NCBI GenBank assembly: GCA_018665505.1
Contig: JABJCS010000616.1
Span: 1 to 28,022 of the forward strand
Direction of reading: 5' to 3'
Origin: Alphaproteobacteria bacterium
GTDB taxonomy: Bacteria; Pseudomonadota; Alphaproteobacteria; UBA8366
Length of the DNA: 28,022 nt
Below are positions 19,168 through 26,493 of this stretch, piece after piece. Position 1 is the first letter of the stretch, and the number at the start of each line of letters is the position of its first letter. The translations under genes were made by a program, and so were the position numbers. Under the pieces are notes generated by a model. That model saw nothing but the letters and a program-made list of their open reading frames with translations, made no database searches and was not told where the DNA came from.

Positions 19168-20400
19168 ATGACCGAATATTACGACGATTTAGAAACCCGC
19201 AGCCCGGACGAAAGGGAAGCGGCGCACATGGCTGCCTTGCCGAAACAGGTCGCACTCGCAAAAGGTACTTCGGGTTATTCGGAAGCGCTGGCCGCTGTCG
19301 ATCCGGCTTCGGTTACCAGCCGGGAAGCGCTGGCTCAATTGCCGGTGACTCGCAAAGGCGAATTGATCGAGCGGCAGACGCCTGACGCGCCTTTCGGCGG
19401 TTTGAATGCGACGGCGGTCGGTGACATGGCGCGCCTGTTCTTATCGCCGGGTCCGATTGCAGAACCGCAGGGGCGGCGGGACGATTTTTGGCGGGTAGCA
19501 CGTGCATTGTTCGCTGCCGGCTTTCGTGCCGGCGACAGAGTGCACAATTGTTTTTCTTATCATTTTACGCCTGCTGGCATGATGTTCGATAGCGGTGCGC
19601 ATGCTCTCGGGTGCGCCGTGTTTCCCGGTGGAATAGGACAAACGGAGCAGCAAGTCGCGGCAATGGTCCATTTCCAGCCCTCCGCTTATGCGGGGACACC
19701 TGATTTCCTGAAGATCATTCTCGAGAAAGGTGACGAGCTCAGCGCTGATTTATCTTCGATTAAGAAGGCATTGGTTGGCGGCGGAGCTTTATTGCCGCCG
19801 CTGCGACAAGCGTATGAAGATCGCGGAATATCTGTCTTGCAATGTTACGGGACGGCGGATGTCGGCAATATTGCCTATGAGACGGAAGCCAAGGAAGGCT
19901 TGCTTCTCGATGAAGGTGTGATCGTCGAAATCGTTCGTCCGGGAACCGGTGACCCGGTCGGCGAAGGCGAAGTTGGCGAGGTCGTGGTTACGATCTTGAA
20001 CGAAGATTATCCCCTTCTGCGTTTCGGTACGGGTGATCTCTCGGCGATCCTGACGGGGCAAAGCCCCTGTGGGCGCACCGCGACGCGGATCAAGGGTTGG
20101 ATGGGACGCGCCGACCAACGCACCAAGGTGCGCGGCATGTTCGTCGACCCGGTACAGGTTGACCGAGTACTGAAAAGCCATGGAGAAGTCGCGAAAATGC
20201 GGCTGGTTATCGGCGAAGAAGGCGGCCTCGATACGTCGACCCTGCGCTGCGAGACGACACAAGCGACGGATGCACTAGCCGAGAAAGTTGCCGCGGCATT
20301 CCAAGCGGAATGCAAGGTGCGGGCGACGGTTGAATTTGTCGCTCCCGACGAATTACCCAATGACGGCAAGATCATAGACGACGTTAGACAATACGATTGA
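19168..20400 (+). CDS. PaaK-like (phenylacetate-CoA ligase family) protein with altered P-loop
   Basis: A 410-residue member of the adenylate-forming superfamily, nearest to phenylacetate-CoA ligase by layout (PaaK about 437). Recognisable parts are LPVTRKGELIERQ (58-70), GTPDFLKIILEK, QCYGTADVGNIAYE (226-239), RFGTGD (285-290), GRADQRTKVRGMFV (313-326) and a C-terminal lysine in PNDGKIIDD. At the place of the canonical SSGTTGxPT phosphate-binding loop it has SPGPIAEPQG (93-102), lacking the Thr/Gly/Lys pattern. It may therefore bind ATP differently, act on an already activated substrate or be non-catalytic. Being the last gene of the transporter cluster, it probably processes the imported compound or its CoA thioester. 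Its substrate is unknown. Confidence 0.82.
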   Translation: MTEYYDDLETRSPDEREAAHMAALPKQVALAKGTSGYSEALAAVDPASVTSREALAQLPVTRKGELIERQTPDAPFGGLNATAVGDMARLFLSPGPIAEPQGRRDDFWRVARALFAAGFRAGDRVHNCFSYHFTPAGMMFDSGAHALGCAVFPGGIGQTEQQVAAMVHFQPSAYAGTPDFLKIILEKGDELSADLSSIKKALVGGGALLPPLRQAYEDRGISVLQCYGTADVGNIAYETEAKEGLLLDEGVIVEIVRPGTGDPVGEGEVGEVVVTILNEDYPLLRFGTGDLSAILTGQSPCGRTATRIKGWMGRADQRTKVRGMFVDPVQVDRVLKSHGEVAKMRLVIGEEGGLDTSTLRCETTQATDALAEKVAAAFQAECKVRATVEFVAPDELPNDGKIIDDVRQYD

Positions 20401-20451
20401 GCCGACGCGCCCCGGCATTTTGCCTTAATATTGCCTTATTGCTTTCAAACC

Positions 20452-20480
20452 TTGGCCATAGTCTGAAGCTTTACTGCTAT
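20452..20480 (+). promoter_or_regulatory. Possible promoter of the candidate small RNA
   Basis: TTGGCC (20452-20457) and TGCTAT (20475-20480) are 17 bases apart and would place a start near 20485-20487. The -35 is fair and the -10 is weak (three of six consensus bases). Confidence 0.28.
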
Positions 20481-20484
20481 CACT

Positions 20485-20594
20485 GAGACCTCCCCTCTCA
20501 GAGGAGGCCAACCCTGACGGCCTCCCAAACGACTCGACATATGGGTCGTCCCGATAGACGGCCGCCGGTCCACCCCCGGCGGCCGTCGTCTTTT
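20485..20594 (+). ncRNA. Candidate small RNA with anti-Shine-Dalgarno stretch
   Basis: A roughly 110-base intergenic segment with no coding frame but strong predicted structure. From 5' to 3': an exposed CCTCCCC stretch (20489-20495); a perfect 7-bp hairpin GGAGGCC/GGCCTCC (20503-20525, nine-base loop); a weaker ACGAC/GTCGT pair; and a 12-bp GC-rich terminator hairpin followed by GTCTTTT. This design (single-stranded CCUCC, stem-loops, intrinsic terminator) resembles alphaproteobacterial trans-acting small RNAs such as AbcR or NfeR, which bind ribosome-binding sites, but I do not recognise a specific family. It lies between the PaaK-like gene and ccmA. Alternatives are a 3' untranslated region of the transporter cluster or a leader/attenuator of the ccm operon. 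Confidence 0.45.
20557..20594 (+). terminator. Strong Rho-independent terminator
   Basis: A perfect 12-bp stem, GACGGCCGCCGG with CCGGCGGCCGTC, around a seven-base loop, followed by GTCTTTT. It is 156 bases beyond the PaaK-like stop codon and 87 bases before ccmA. It would end either the candidate small RNA or the transporter-cluster transcript. A small second hairpin, CGGCT/AGCCG (20597-20610) followed by TTT, stands directly behind it. Confidence 0.85.
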
Positions 20595-20681
20595 CGCGGC
20601 TGGGAAGCCGTTTCCATCATTTCCCTATCCTCCGGCTGTGCTATATCTTCGCTCCAATCGAAACATCACCTCGCGGCCCGA

Positions 20682-21317
20682 ATGTCCTTCCCGCTTTCCG
20701 GAGAAAACCTGACCTGTATCCGCGGCGACCGCGTGGTCTTCGCCGGATTGGATTTCGCGGTCGCGCGGGGCGGCGCCTTGCTGCTGACCGGGCGCAACGG
20801 TAGTGGCAAGACCAGTCTGCTGCGCCTGATGGCGGGACTGGCCGCTCCCGCGGATGGCATGATCCGTCACAATGGTGAGGATTACCGCGACGATCCCGCC
20901 AGTCATCGCGCGGACATTCACTATGTCGCTCATTACGATGCGGCCAAGCCAGCGCTCACCGTGCGCGAAAATCTTGCCTTTTGGACGGAGCTCCACGGTG
21001 GCGGAGATGTCATGGCGGGCTTGGCGGCCTTCGACTTGGAGAACTTGGCGAGTCTACCCGCCCGGTTTCTCTCTGCCGGGCAGCGCCGTCGTCTCGCCTT
21101 GGCGCGTCTCATCGCGATTAAGGCCGGCATCTGGTTACTGGACGAGCCGAGTGTCGCACTCGATGCCGCTTCGCTCGACTCGTTACGGCAATTGATTGCG
21201 GCACATCGCCGTGACGGCGGCGCGGTCGTCGCATCCACGCATGCGGAACTTGGGCTCGACGATGCCGAAAACTTGGATGTCTCGGCGTTCGCGCGGCAAC
21301 GAGCGGCGGCGTCATGA
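20682..21317 (+). CDS. ccmA: Heme exporter ATP-binding protein CcmA
   Basis: The ATPase of the CcmAB(CD) complex that releases holo-CcmE during cytochrome c maturation. The 211 residues contain Walker A GRNGSGKT (37-44), the signature FLSAGQRRRLALARL (129-143), Walker B IWLLDEP (150-156) and the switch histidine in STHAEL. The start is set at MSFPLSGENL, where family similarity begins; an in-frame ATG at 20541 would run through the terminator hairpin and add non-family sequence. No clear ribosome-binding site is seen before the ATG, which is unusual for this operon. The stop overlaps the ccmB start (ATGA). Confidence 0.93.
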   Translation: MSFPLSGENLTCIRGDRVVFAGLDFAVARGGALLLTGRNGSGKTSLLRLMAGLAAPADGMIRHNGEDYRDDPASHRADIHYVAHYDAAKPALTVRENLAFWTELHGGGDVMAGLAAFDLENLASLPARFLSAGQRRRLALARLIAIKAGIWLLDEPSVALDAASLDSLRQLIAAHRRDGGAVVASTHAELGLDDAENLDVSAFARQRAAAS

Positions 21318-21982
21318 TCCAGGCCTGCGGTCAGATCATCCTCCGCGATTTGCGGTTGGCGCTGCGCCAAGGTTTGGACGCGGTCATGGTGCTGATGTTT
21401 TTCGTCATCACCGTCACCTTGTTTCCACTTGGTGTAGGGCCGGAGCCGAACTTGCTGGCCCGTATGGGCCCCGGTGTCATTTGGGTGGCGGCGCTGTTGT
21501 CGACCATGCTCTCCCTCGACCGGCTGTTTCAGCACGATTACGAAGACGGCTCGCTTGAGCTCCTGGTGCTCTCCCCCGTGCCGCTCGAAGCTTTGGTTTT
21601 GGCCAAGGTAGCGGCCCATTGGCTTCTGACGGGATTACCATTGATTGTGGCCTCGCCGCTGCTTGCCACCTTCATGAATATGCCGTCCGAGGGGCTTTTG
21701 GTGCTCATGGTGTCGATGTTGCTAGGCACACCGGTCTCCAGCTTTATAGGTGCCGTCGGCGGTGCACTGACGTTGGGCGCGCGCCGGGGCGGCGTGTTGG
21801 TCTCGCTATTGGTGCTGCCGTTGTACATTCCGTTGTTGATCTTCGGTGTCGCGGCGGTCGACGCGGCGATTGGGGGGCTTTCGGTGAAGCCTCATTTGCT
21901 GTTTCTCGGCGCGATGTTGGCGGCTGCGATCCCTTTGGCGACCTGGGCGGCGGCGGCCGCGTTGCGGCAGGCTTGTGAATGA
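21314..21982 (+). CDS. ccmB: Heme exporter permease CcmB
   Basis: A 222-residue inner-membrane protein with six hydrophobic helices, the partner of CcmA. Family features include the N-terminal RDLRLALRQG, the helix VMVLMFFVITVTLFPLGVGP, the conserved cytoplasmic loop DRLFQHDYEDGSLELLVLSP and the LGTPVSSFIGAVGGALTLGA segment. Its start overlaps the ccmA stop by four bases, implying translational coupling. A 79-base gap separates it from ccmC. Confidence 0.95.
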   Translation: MIQACGQIILRDLRLALRQGLDAVMVLMFFVITVTLFPLGVGPEPNLLARMGPGVIWVAALLSTMLSLDRLFQHDYEDGSLELLVLSPVPLEALVLAKVAAHWLLTGLPLIVASPLLATFMNMPSEGLLVLMVSMLLGTPVSSFIGAVGGALTLGARRGGVLVSLLVLPLYIPLLIFGVAAVDAAIGGLSVKPHLLFLGAMLAAAIPLATWAAAAALRQACE

Positions 21983-22049
21983 CAGGCTACGGTCATTCTG
22001 CCGCATTAAAACAACGCAGATTTTACGAGCGTAAGCCGCTGTTAACCCT

Positions 22050-22055
22050 TATATA
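22050..22055 (+). promoter_or_regulatory. -10-like TATATA six bases before the ccmC ATG
   Basis: TATATA ends exactly six bases before the ccmC start codon in the only sizeable gap within the ccm operon, and no Shine-Dalgarno sequence is present. This would give an internal, leaderless ccmC transcript. The -35 region is not convincing. Confidence 0.4.
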
Positions 22056-22061
22056 AAAGCC

Positions 22062-22781
22062 ATGCACCGTTTCGCGAATCCAAATAGATTTCTTCGCATG
22101 GGCCGCGCAATCCTGCCATGGAGCGCCGGTCTGACGATTCTCTGTATCACCACAGGTCTGTATCTGGCGCTGTTCGCCTCGCCGCCGGACTACCAGCAGC
22201 TGGAATCCGTGCGGATCATGTACGTCCATGTACCGTCGGCCTGGATGGCGATGTTCGTGTATTCCTCCATCGCCATCAGCAGCGCCATGGCGCTGATCTG
22301 GAAACACCCGCTGGCTGATTTGATCGCCAAGGCAAGCGCCCCGGTCGGTGCTGGATTTACCCTTATTTGTCTGGTGACGGGCTCGCTCTGGGGCAAGCCG
22401 ATGTGGGGCACTTGGTGGGTCTGGGACGCGCGTCTGACATCGGTGCTGATCCTGTTTTTTCTCTATCTCGGTTATATCGCGCTAAACAACGCCTTCGACG
22501 ATCCGGCGCGCGGCGCAAAGGCGTCGGCGGTGCTGGCTCTGGTGGGCGCGGTTAACCTGCCGATCATCAAATTCTCCGTCGATTGGTGGAATACCTTACA
22601 TCAACCCGCCAGCGTGACGCGATTGGATGCGCCGGCGGTCCATAGCTCCATGCTCTGGCCGTTGATGCTGATGGCGGTCGGTTTCACCTTATTTTATGTC
22701 ACGATTCTGATCTTAAGGGTGCGGAGCGAGATTGCTGCTGCAAAAATTCACAATATCCAATTGGTCGAAGCGCGTGGATGA
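22062..22781 (+). CDS. ccmC: Heme exporter protein CcmC
   Basis: A heme-handling inner-membrane protein (239 residues, six helices) that, with CcmD, presents heme to CcmE. It has the periplasmic tryptophan-rich WWD motif GTWWVWDARLTS (116-127) and the two flanking histidines expected to ligate heme, H56 in YVHVPSAW and H180 in WWNTLHQPAS. The N-terminus MHRFANPNRFLRMGRAILPW is the usual cytoplasmic leader. No ribosome-binding site precedes the ATG, but a TATATA does (see that entry). An ATG 36 bases later is an alternative, also without a ribosome-binding site. Confidence 0.96.
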   Translation: MHRFANPNRFLRMGRAILPWSAGLTILCITTGLYLALFASPPDYQQLESVRIMYVHVPSAWMAMFVYSSIAISSAMALIWKHPLADLIAKASAPVGAGFTLICLVTGSLWGKPMWGTWWVWDARLTSVLILFFLYLGYIALNNAFDDPARGAKASAVLALVGAVNLPIIKFSVDWWNTLHQPASVTRLDAPAVHSSMLWPLMLMAVGFTLFYVTILILRVRSEIAAAKIHNIQLVEARG

Positions 22782-22799
22782 CGAGAACGTGAAACCGAT

Positions 22800-22803
22800 G
22801 GAG
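22800..22803 (+). promoter_or_regulatory. Ribosome-binding site supporting the ccmD TTG start
   Basis: GGAG with an eight-base spacer to the TTG at 22812. No in-frame ATG or GTG exists between the ccmC stop and this TTG, and the later ATG at 22830 has no such site. Confidence 0.65.
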
Positions 22804-22811
22804 CGCATGGT

Positions 22812-22991
22812 TTGAGCGATTTCTTCCATATGGGCGGGCACGGCGTCTATATTTGGCCAGCCTATCTGATCGCAACCGTGATCGTCGTCGGTATTCTCGT
22901 ACAGACGATCACGACGATGCGGCAGCGGGAACGGCAGTTAGCAGAGTTGCGGCGCGAACGGCGCGGTACTGACGATGAGGATGAGACATGA
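22812..22991 (+). CDS. ccmD: Heme exporter protein CcmD (TTG start)
   Basis: A small single-pass membrane protein (59 residues) that stabilises CcmC and aids release of holo-CcmE. It reads M-SDFFHMGGHGVYIWPAYL, then a helix IATVIVVGILV, then a charged cytoplasmic tail (RQRERQLAELRRERRG). The FxMGGxxxYxWPAY pattern is the CcmD hallmark. TTG initiation is inferred from the GGAG site and from family similarity that begins before the internal methionine. It starts 30 bases after ccmC, and its TGA overlaps the ccmE ATG by four bases. It is easily missed by ATG-only gene finders. Confidence 0.88.
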   Translation: MSDFFHMGGHGVYIWPAYLIATVIVVGILVQTITTMRQRERQLAELRRERRGTDDEDET

Positions 22992-23485
22992 CGGCATCGA
23001 GTTCCGACCCACGGCGCACACCCGCCTCGATGCGCAAACGGCGGCGGCTTTATATTGTACTCACCGGCCTTACCATGCTTGGGATCGCGGCGGCTTTGGT
23101 GTTGACCGCGCTTGAAGATAACATCGTCTTCTTCCACAGCCCGACAGACGTGCAAACAAAGGGCGTGTCGCCCGGCCAGCATTTCCGGATGGGCGGTCTG
23201 GTGAAAGAAGGAACCGTCTCGAAAGCCGAAAACGGCCTCGTGACTAATTTTGAAGTGACGGACCTCGATCAAACCGTGAAAGTCAGTTACCGCGGCATAT
23301 TGCCGGATCTGTTCCGCGAAGGGCAGGGCGTCGTGACCGAAGGCGCGTTGCGGCCCGACGGTGTGTTCGTGGCGCGCGAAGTGCTCGCCAAGCACGACGA
23401 GAATTACATGCCGCCGGAAGTGGCGGAGGCTTTGAAGAAATCGGGCAAGTGGAAACATGCAGGCGAACAGGATGAAAAGAAATGA
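22988..23485 (+). CDS. ccmE: Cytochrome c-type biogenesis heme chaperone CcmE
   Basis: A periplasmic, membrane-anchored chaperone that binds heme covalently and passes it to CcmF. In the 165 residues there is one N-terminal anchor (about 22-41), an OB-fold core with FRMGGLVKEGTV and VSYRGILPDLFREGQGVV, and the heme-attachment motif AKHDENYMPPE with H136 and Y140 in the HxxxY arrangement. A highly charged tail (KHAGEQDEKK) is normal. Start and stop overlap the neighbouring genes by four bases on each side. Confidence 0.97.
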   Translation: MTASSSDPRRTPASMRKRRRLYIVLTGLTMLGIAAALVLTALEDNIVFFHSPTDVQTKGVSPGQHFRMGGLVKEGTVSKAENGLVTNFEVTDLDQTVKVSYRGILPDLFREGQGVVTEGALRPDGVFVAREVLAKHDENYMPPEVAEALKKSGKWKHAGEQDEKK

Positions 23486-25470
23486 TCGTTGAGATCGGCC
23501 ACTTTGCCTTAATCCTGGCGCTTTGCGTCGCCCTTGCACAAGCATCCGTGCCGTTGATCGGCGCCGCGCGGGACAATCGCGCTTGGATGGGCGTTGCCAC
23601 TCCGACGGCGGTGGCGCAGCTGGGCCTGTTGTTCATCGCCTTCCTGGCCTTGATGTACGCTTACGTCACCAGCGATTTCAGCGTTAAGAACGTCGCCGAC
23701 AATTCAAATTCCTTAAAACCGTTGATCTATAAGATCAGCGGTGTCTGGGGAAATCATGAAGGCTCGATGTTGCTCTGGGTGTTAATCCTGGCGCTGTTCG
23801 GGGCCATCGTCGCGGGCTTCGGGCGCAACCTGCCGCCGGGACTGAAGGCGCGGACTCTGGCCGTACAGGCGATGATCTCCATCGGATTCTTGGCGTTCAT
23901 TATATTGACCTCGAACCCATTCGAGCGTCTGGATCCGGCTCCGCTCGATGGGCAAGGGTTGAACCCGTTGCTGCAGGATCCGGGCTTGGCGCTGCATCCG
24001 CCGATCCTCTACGTCGGCTATGTCGGTTTCTCGATTGCGTTCTCCTTCGCCGTCGCCGCTCTCATCGAAGGTAAGGTCGACGCTGCTTGGGCGCGCTGGG
24101 TACGGCCCTGGACGCTATTGGCCTGGTTGTTCCTCACCGCTGGGATCGCGCTCGGCAGTTGGTGGGCTTATTACGAACTCGGTTGGGGCGGCTGGTGGTA
24201 TTGGGACCCGGTCGAGAACGCGTCCTTCATGCCGTGGTTGGTCGGGACCGCATTGCTGCATTCCGCCATCGTGGTGGAAAAGCGAGACGCGTTGAAAAGT
24301 TGGACCATTTTGCTGGCCATCATCACGTTTTCGCTCAGCTTGATCGGCACCTTCCTGGTCCGCTCCGGCGTGTTAACCTCCGTGCATTCCTTCGCCAGCG
24401 ATCCTGATCGCGGTGTTTTCATTCTGGGAATTTTGGTCATCGCCACCGGCGGCAGCCTCGCGCTTTATGCGTGGCGCGCACCGCAGCTGCAAAGTCGAGG
24501 CTTGTTTCAGCCGATCAGCCGCGAAGGCGGCCTGGTGTTGAACAACCTGTTGCTGACGACAGCGGCGGCGACAGTGTTCCTTGGCACGCTCTACCCGCTC
24601 TTCCTCGACGCTTTCGGTGGCGAGAAGGTCTCCGTCGGGCCGCCTTTCTTCAACGCGACCTTTGTGCCGTTGATGATCCCGCTGGTAATTGCCGTCGGCA
24701 TTGGGCCGCTCTTGCCGTGGAAACGTGCCGACCTTGGCGGCGTTATGGCGCGGCTCAAGATGGCGTTTGTGGTTGCCGGATTGGTGACGTTGGGCACGGC
24801 ATATCTGACTTGGGGCAAGACGGTATTCGGCCCGCTCGGCATTGGGATCGCGGGATGGCTCTGTGCCTCCGTGCTCCTGGAAATGGGTGAGCGTATTGGC
24901 CTCGGGCGGATTGCGTTCGGCGATAGCCTAAAGCGGGCTGCAGGACTGCCGCGCGCGGCTTGGGGCATGACCGTCGCGCATTTCGGTCTCGCCATCACGG
25001 TGGCTGGCGTTACCGGCGCCGCGCTGTGGCAGGTCGAAAGCATTCAGATCATGAAGCCGGGCGAAACAGTCGATGTTTCCGGATATGAGTTCACCTTAGA
25101 CGATGCCCGCCAAATTCGTGGGCCGAACTACGCCGCCGAACGCGGATTTTTCACGGTGAAGACCGGCGGCAAGGAATTGATCAAGCTGGAGCCCGAACGG
25201 CGGCGTTATCTCGTCTCTGGTCAAGAAACCACGGAAGCGGCGATCTTCACCACTGCGATGTACGATCTTTACGTCGTGCTCGGCGAGGCGAACGGCAAGG
25301 GCGGTTGGACGATCCGGCTCTACTATAAACCCTTGGTGCCGTGGCTGTGGATGGGCTCGTTAATCATGGTCCTCGGTGGCGTCGTGTCGTTGACCGACCG
25401 GCGGTTGCGGGTCGGCGCGCCCTCGCGCCGTCGCAAAGACGCGGCCGCTTCTCCGGCCCCAGCGGAATAA
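23482..25470 (+). CDS. ccmF: Heme lyase subunit CcmF
   Basis: The large membrane component of the cytochrome c heme-attachment complex. The 662 residues have more than a dozen helices. The WWD motif is WGGWWYWDPVENASFMPWL (235-253). Candidate heme-ligand histidines are H172 (ALHPPILYVGY), H260 (TALLHSAIV) and H302 (SVHSFASD), and GVWGNHEGSMLLWV near residue 90 is a family hallmark. The C-terminal periplasmic segment before the last helix (YKPLVPWLWMGSLIM) is complete. Length is as expected (about 650). It is translationally coupled to ccmE. Confidence 0.97.
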   Translation: MIVEIGHFALILALCVALAQASVPLIGAARDNRAWMGVATPTAVAQLGLLFIAFLALMYAYVTSDFSVKNVADNSNSLKPLIYKISGVWGNHEGSMLLWVLILALFGAIVAGFGRNLPPGLKARTLAVQAMISIGFLAFIILTSNPFERLDPAPLDGQGLNPLLQDPGLALHPPILYVGYVGFSIAFSFAVAALIEGKVDAAWARWVRPWTLLAWLFLTAGIALGSWWAYYELGWGGWWYWDPVENASFMPWLVGTALLHSAIVVEKRDALKSWTILLAIITFSLSLIGTFLVRSGVLTSVHSFASDPDRGVFILGILVIATGGSLALYAWRAPQLQSRGLFQPISREGGLVLNNLLLTTAAATVFLGTLYPLFLDAFGGEKVSVGPPFFNATFVPLMIPLVIAVGIGPLLPWKRADLGGVMARLKMAFVVAGLVTLGTAYLTWGKTVFGPLGIGIAGWLCASVLLEMGERIGLGRIAFGDSLKRAAGLPRAAWGMTVAHFGLAITVAGVTGAALWQVESIQIMKPGETVDVSGYEFTLDDARQIRGPNYAAERGFFTVKTGGKELIKLEPERRRYLVSGQETTEAAIFTTAMYDLYVVLGEANGKGGWTIRLYYKPLVPWLWMGSLIMVLGGVVSLTDRRLRVGAPSRRRKDAAASPAPAE

Positions 25471-25478
25471 GGTAACCG

Positions 25479-26009
25479 ATGAAACGGCTTTTCTTCCTGC
25501 TTCCGCTCGCGATCTTTCTGGGCATGGCATTTTATTTCGCCATTGGCCTGACCAAGGATCCGCGCATATTGCCCTCAGCCCTAATCGATCAGCCTGTGCC
25601 TGCGTTCGATCTGCCGGCGTTGAAACCGGAAAAGCCCGGACTGGCAACCAGCGACCTTAAGGGCGAAGTCACGATCGTGAACGTCTTTGCGTCCTGGTGC
25701 GTGCCCTGCCGCGCTGAACATCCACTATGGATGAAACTGGCGGAGACTGGCGAAGTGCCGATCCATGCGATCAACTGGAAAGATCAGCGTGCGGCGGCGG
25801 TCACGTGGTTGCGGGAACTTGGCGATCCGTATAGCCGGATCGGCCATGATCTAGATAACAAGGCCGGCATTGAGTGGGGTGTCTACGGCGTGCCGGAAAC
25901 CTATGTCATCGACCGCGAAGGCCGCATTCGCTACAAGCATGTCGGGCCGCTGTTTCCGGAAACCTATACGGAGGTCATCGAGCCTCTGCTGAAGGAGCTT
26001 CGCGGATGA
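25479..26009 (+). CDS. ccmG: Thiol:disulfide interchange protein CcmG/DsbE
   Basis: A membrane-anchored periplasmic thioredoxin that reduces the CXXCH cysteines of apocytochrome c, directly or through CcmH. Its 176 residues show an N-terminal anchor (about 4-22), the active site FASWCVPCRAEHP (C74, C77), the GVYGVPETYVID cis-proline loop and GRIRYKHVGPL, all typical of DsbE. The gene is eight bases after ccmF, and its stop overlaps the ccmH start (ATGA). Confidence 0.96.
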   Translation: MKRLFFLLPLAIFLGMAFYFAIGLTKDPRILPSALIDQPVPAFDLPALKPEKPGLATSDLKGEVTIVNVFASWCVPCRAEHPLWMKLAETGEVPIHAINWKDQRAAAVTWLRELGDPYSRIGHDLDNKAGIEWGVYGVPETYVIDREGRIRYKHVGPLFPETYTEVIEPLLKELRG

Positions 26010-26488
26010 GTGTCCGAATTCTGGCCAGCCTGTGCGCCGTGTTCATGTTTGCGTCCACAGTGCACGCTGTGCAACCGAACGAAGTGTTGAAAGATCCAGC
26101 CTTGGAAGCGCGAGCGCGCGAACTCTCCAAGGATATCCGTTGTCTCGTCTGTCAGAACCAATCCATCGACGATTCCAACGCTGATCTCGCCCGCGACCTA
26201 CGCGTGTTGGTACGCCAGCGCCTAACCCAAGGCGATAGCAACGACCAGGTGATGGATTATCTGGTGAAGCGGTATGGTGATTTCGTTCTCTTGAGTCCGC
26301 CGATGAAGGCGTCGACCTACCTGCTTTGGTATGGGCCGATCGGCATATTTATCTTGGGCGCGTTTGGCCTGATCATGTTTTTCCGCGGCCGTCGCGCCGC
26401 ACCGGTGACAACGGCGGCGGTGCTCAGCGAGGACGAGCAACGGCGGATCGAAGCGTTGCTCGGTTCCAAGAACGACGACGACAGGTAG
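26006..26488 (+). CDS. ccmH: Cytochrome c-type biogenesis protein CcmH (CycL)
   Basis: A periplasmic thiol protein of the heme-ligation complex. I use the ATG that overlaps the ccmG stop; it gives a signal peptide (MSVRILASLCAVFMFASTVHA) and 160 residues. The redox motif is IRCLVCQNQSI (C46, C49), the LRCxxCQNQ signature with Ile in place of Leu. It is followed by DSNADLARDLRVLVRQRL and YGDFVLLSPP, then one C-terminal helix (LLWYGPIGIFILGAFGLIMF). This is the short CcmH form; the TPR part is a separate gene, ccmI, five bases downstream. Confidence 0.96.
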   Translation: MSVRILASLCAVFMFASTVHAVQPNEVLKDPALEARARELSKDIRCLVCQNQSIDDSNADLARDLRVLVRQRLTQGDSNDQVMDYLVKRYGDFVLLSPPMKASTYLLWYGPIGIFILGAFGLIMFFRGRRAAPVTTAAVLSEDEQRRIEALLGSKNDDDR

Positions 26489-26493
26489 TTTAG

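Noticed and set aside
20541..20681. N-terminal extension of CcmA from an upstream ATG
   Set aside because: It would translate through the strong terminator hairpin and adds residues without ABC-ATPase similarity.
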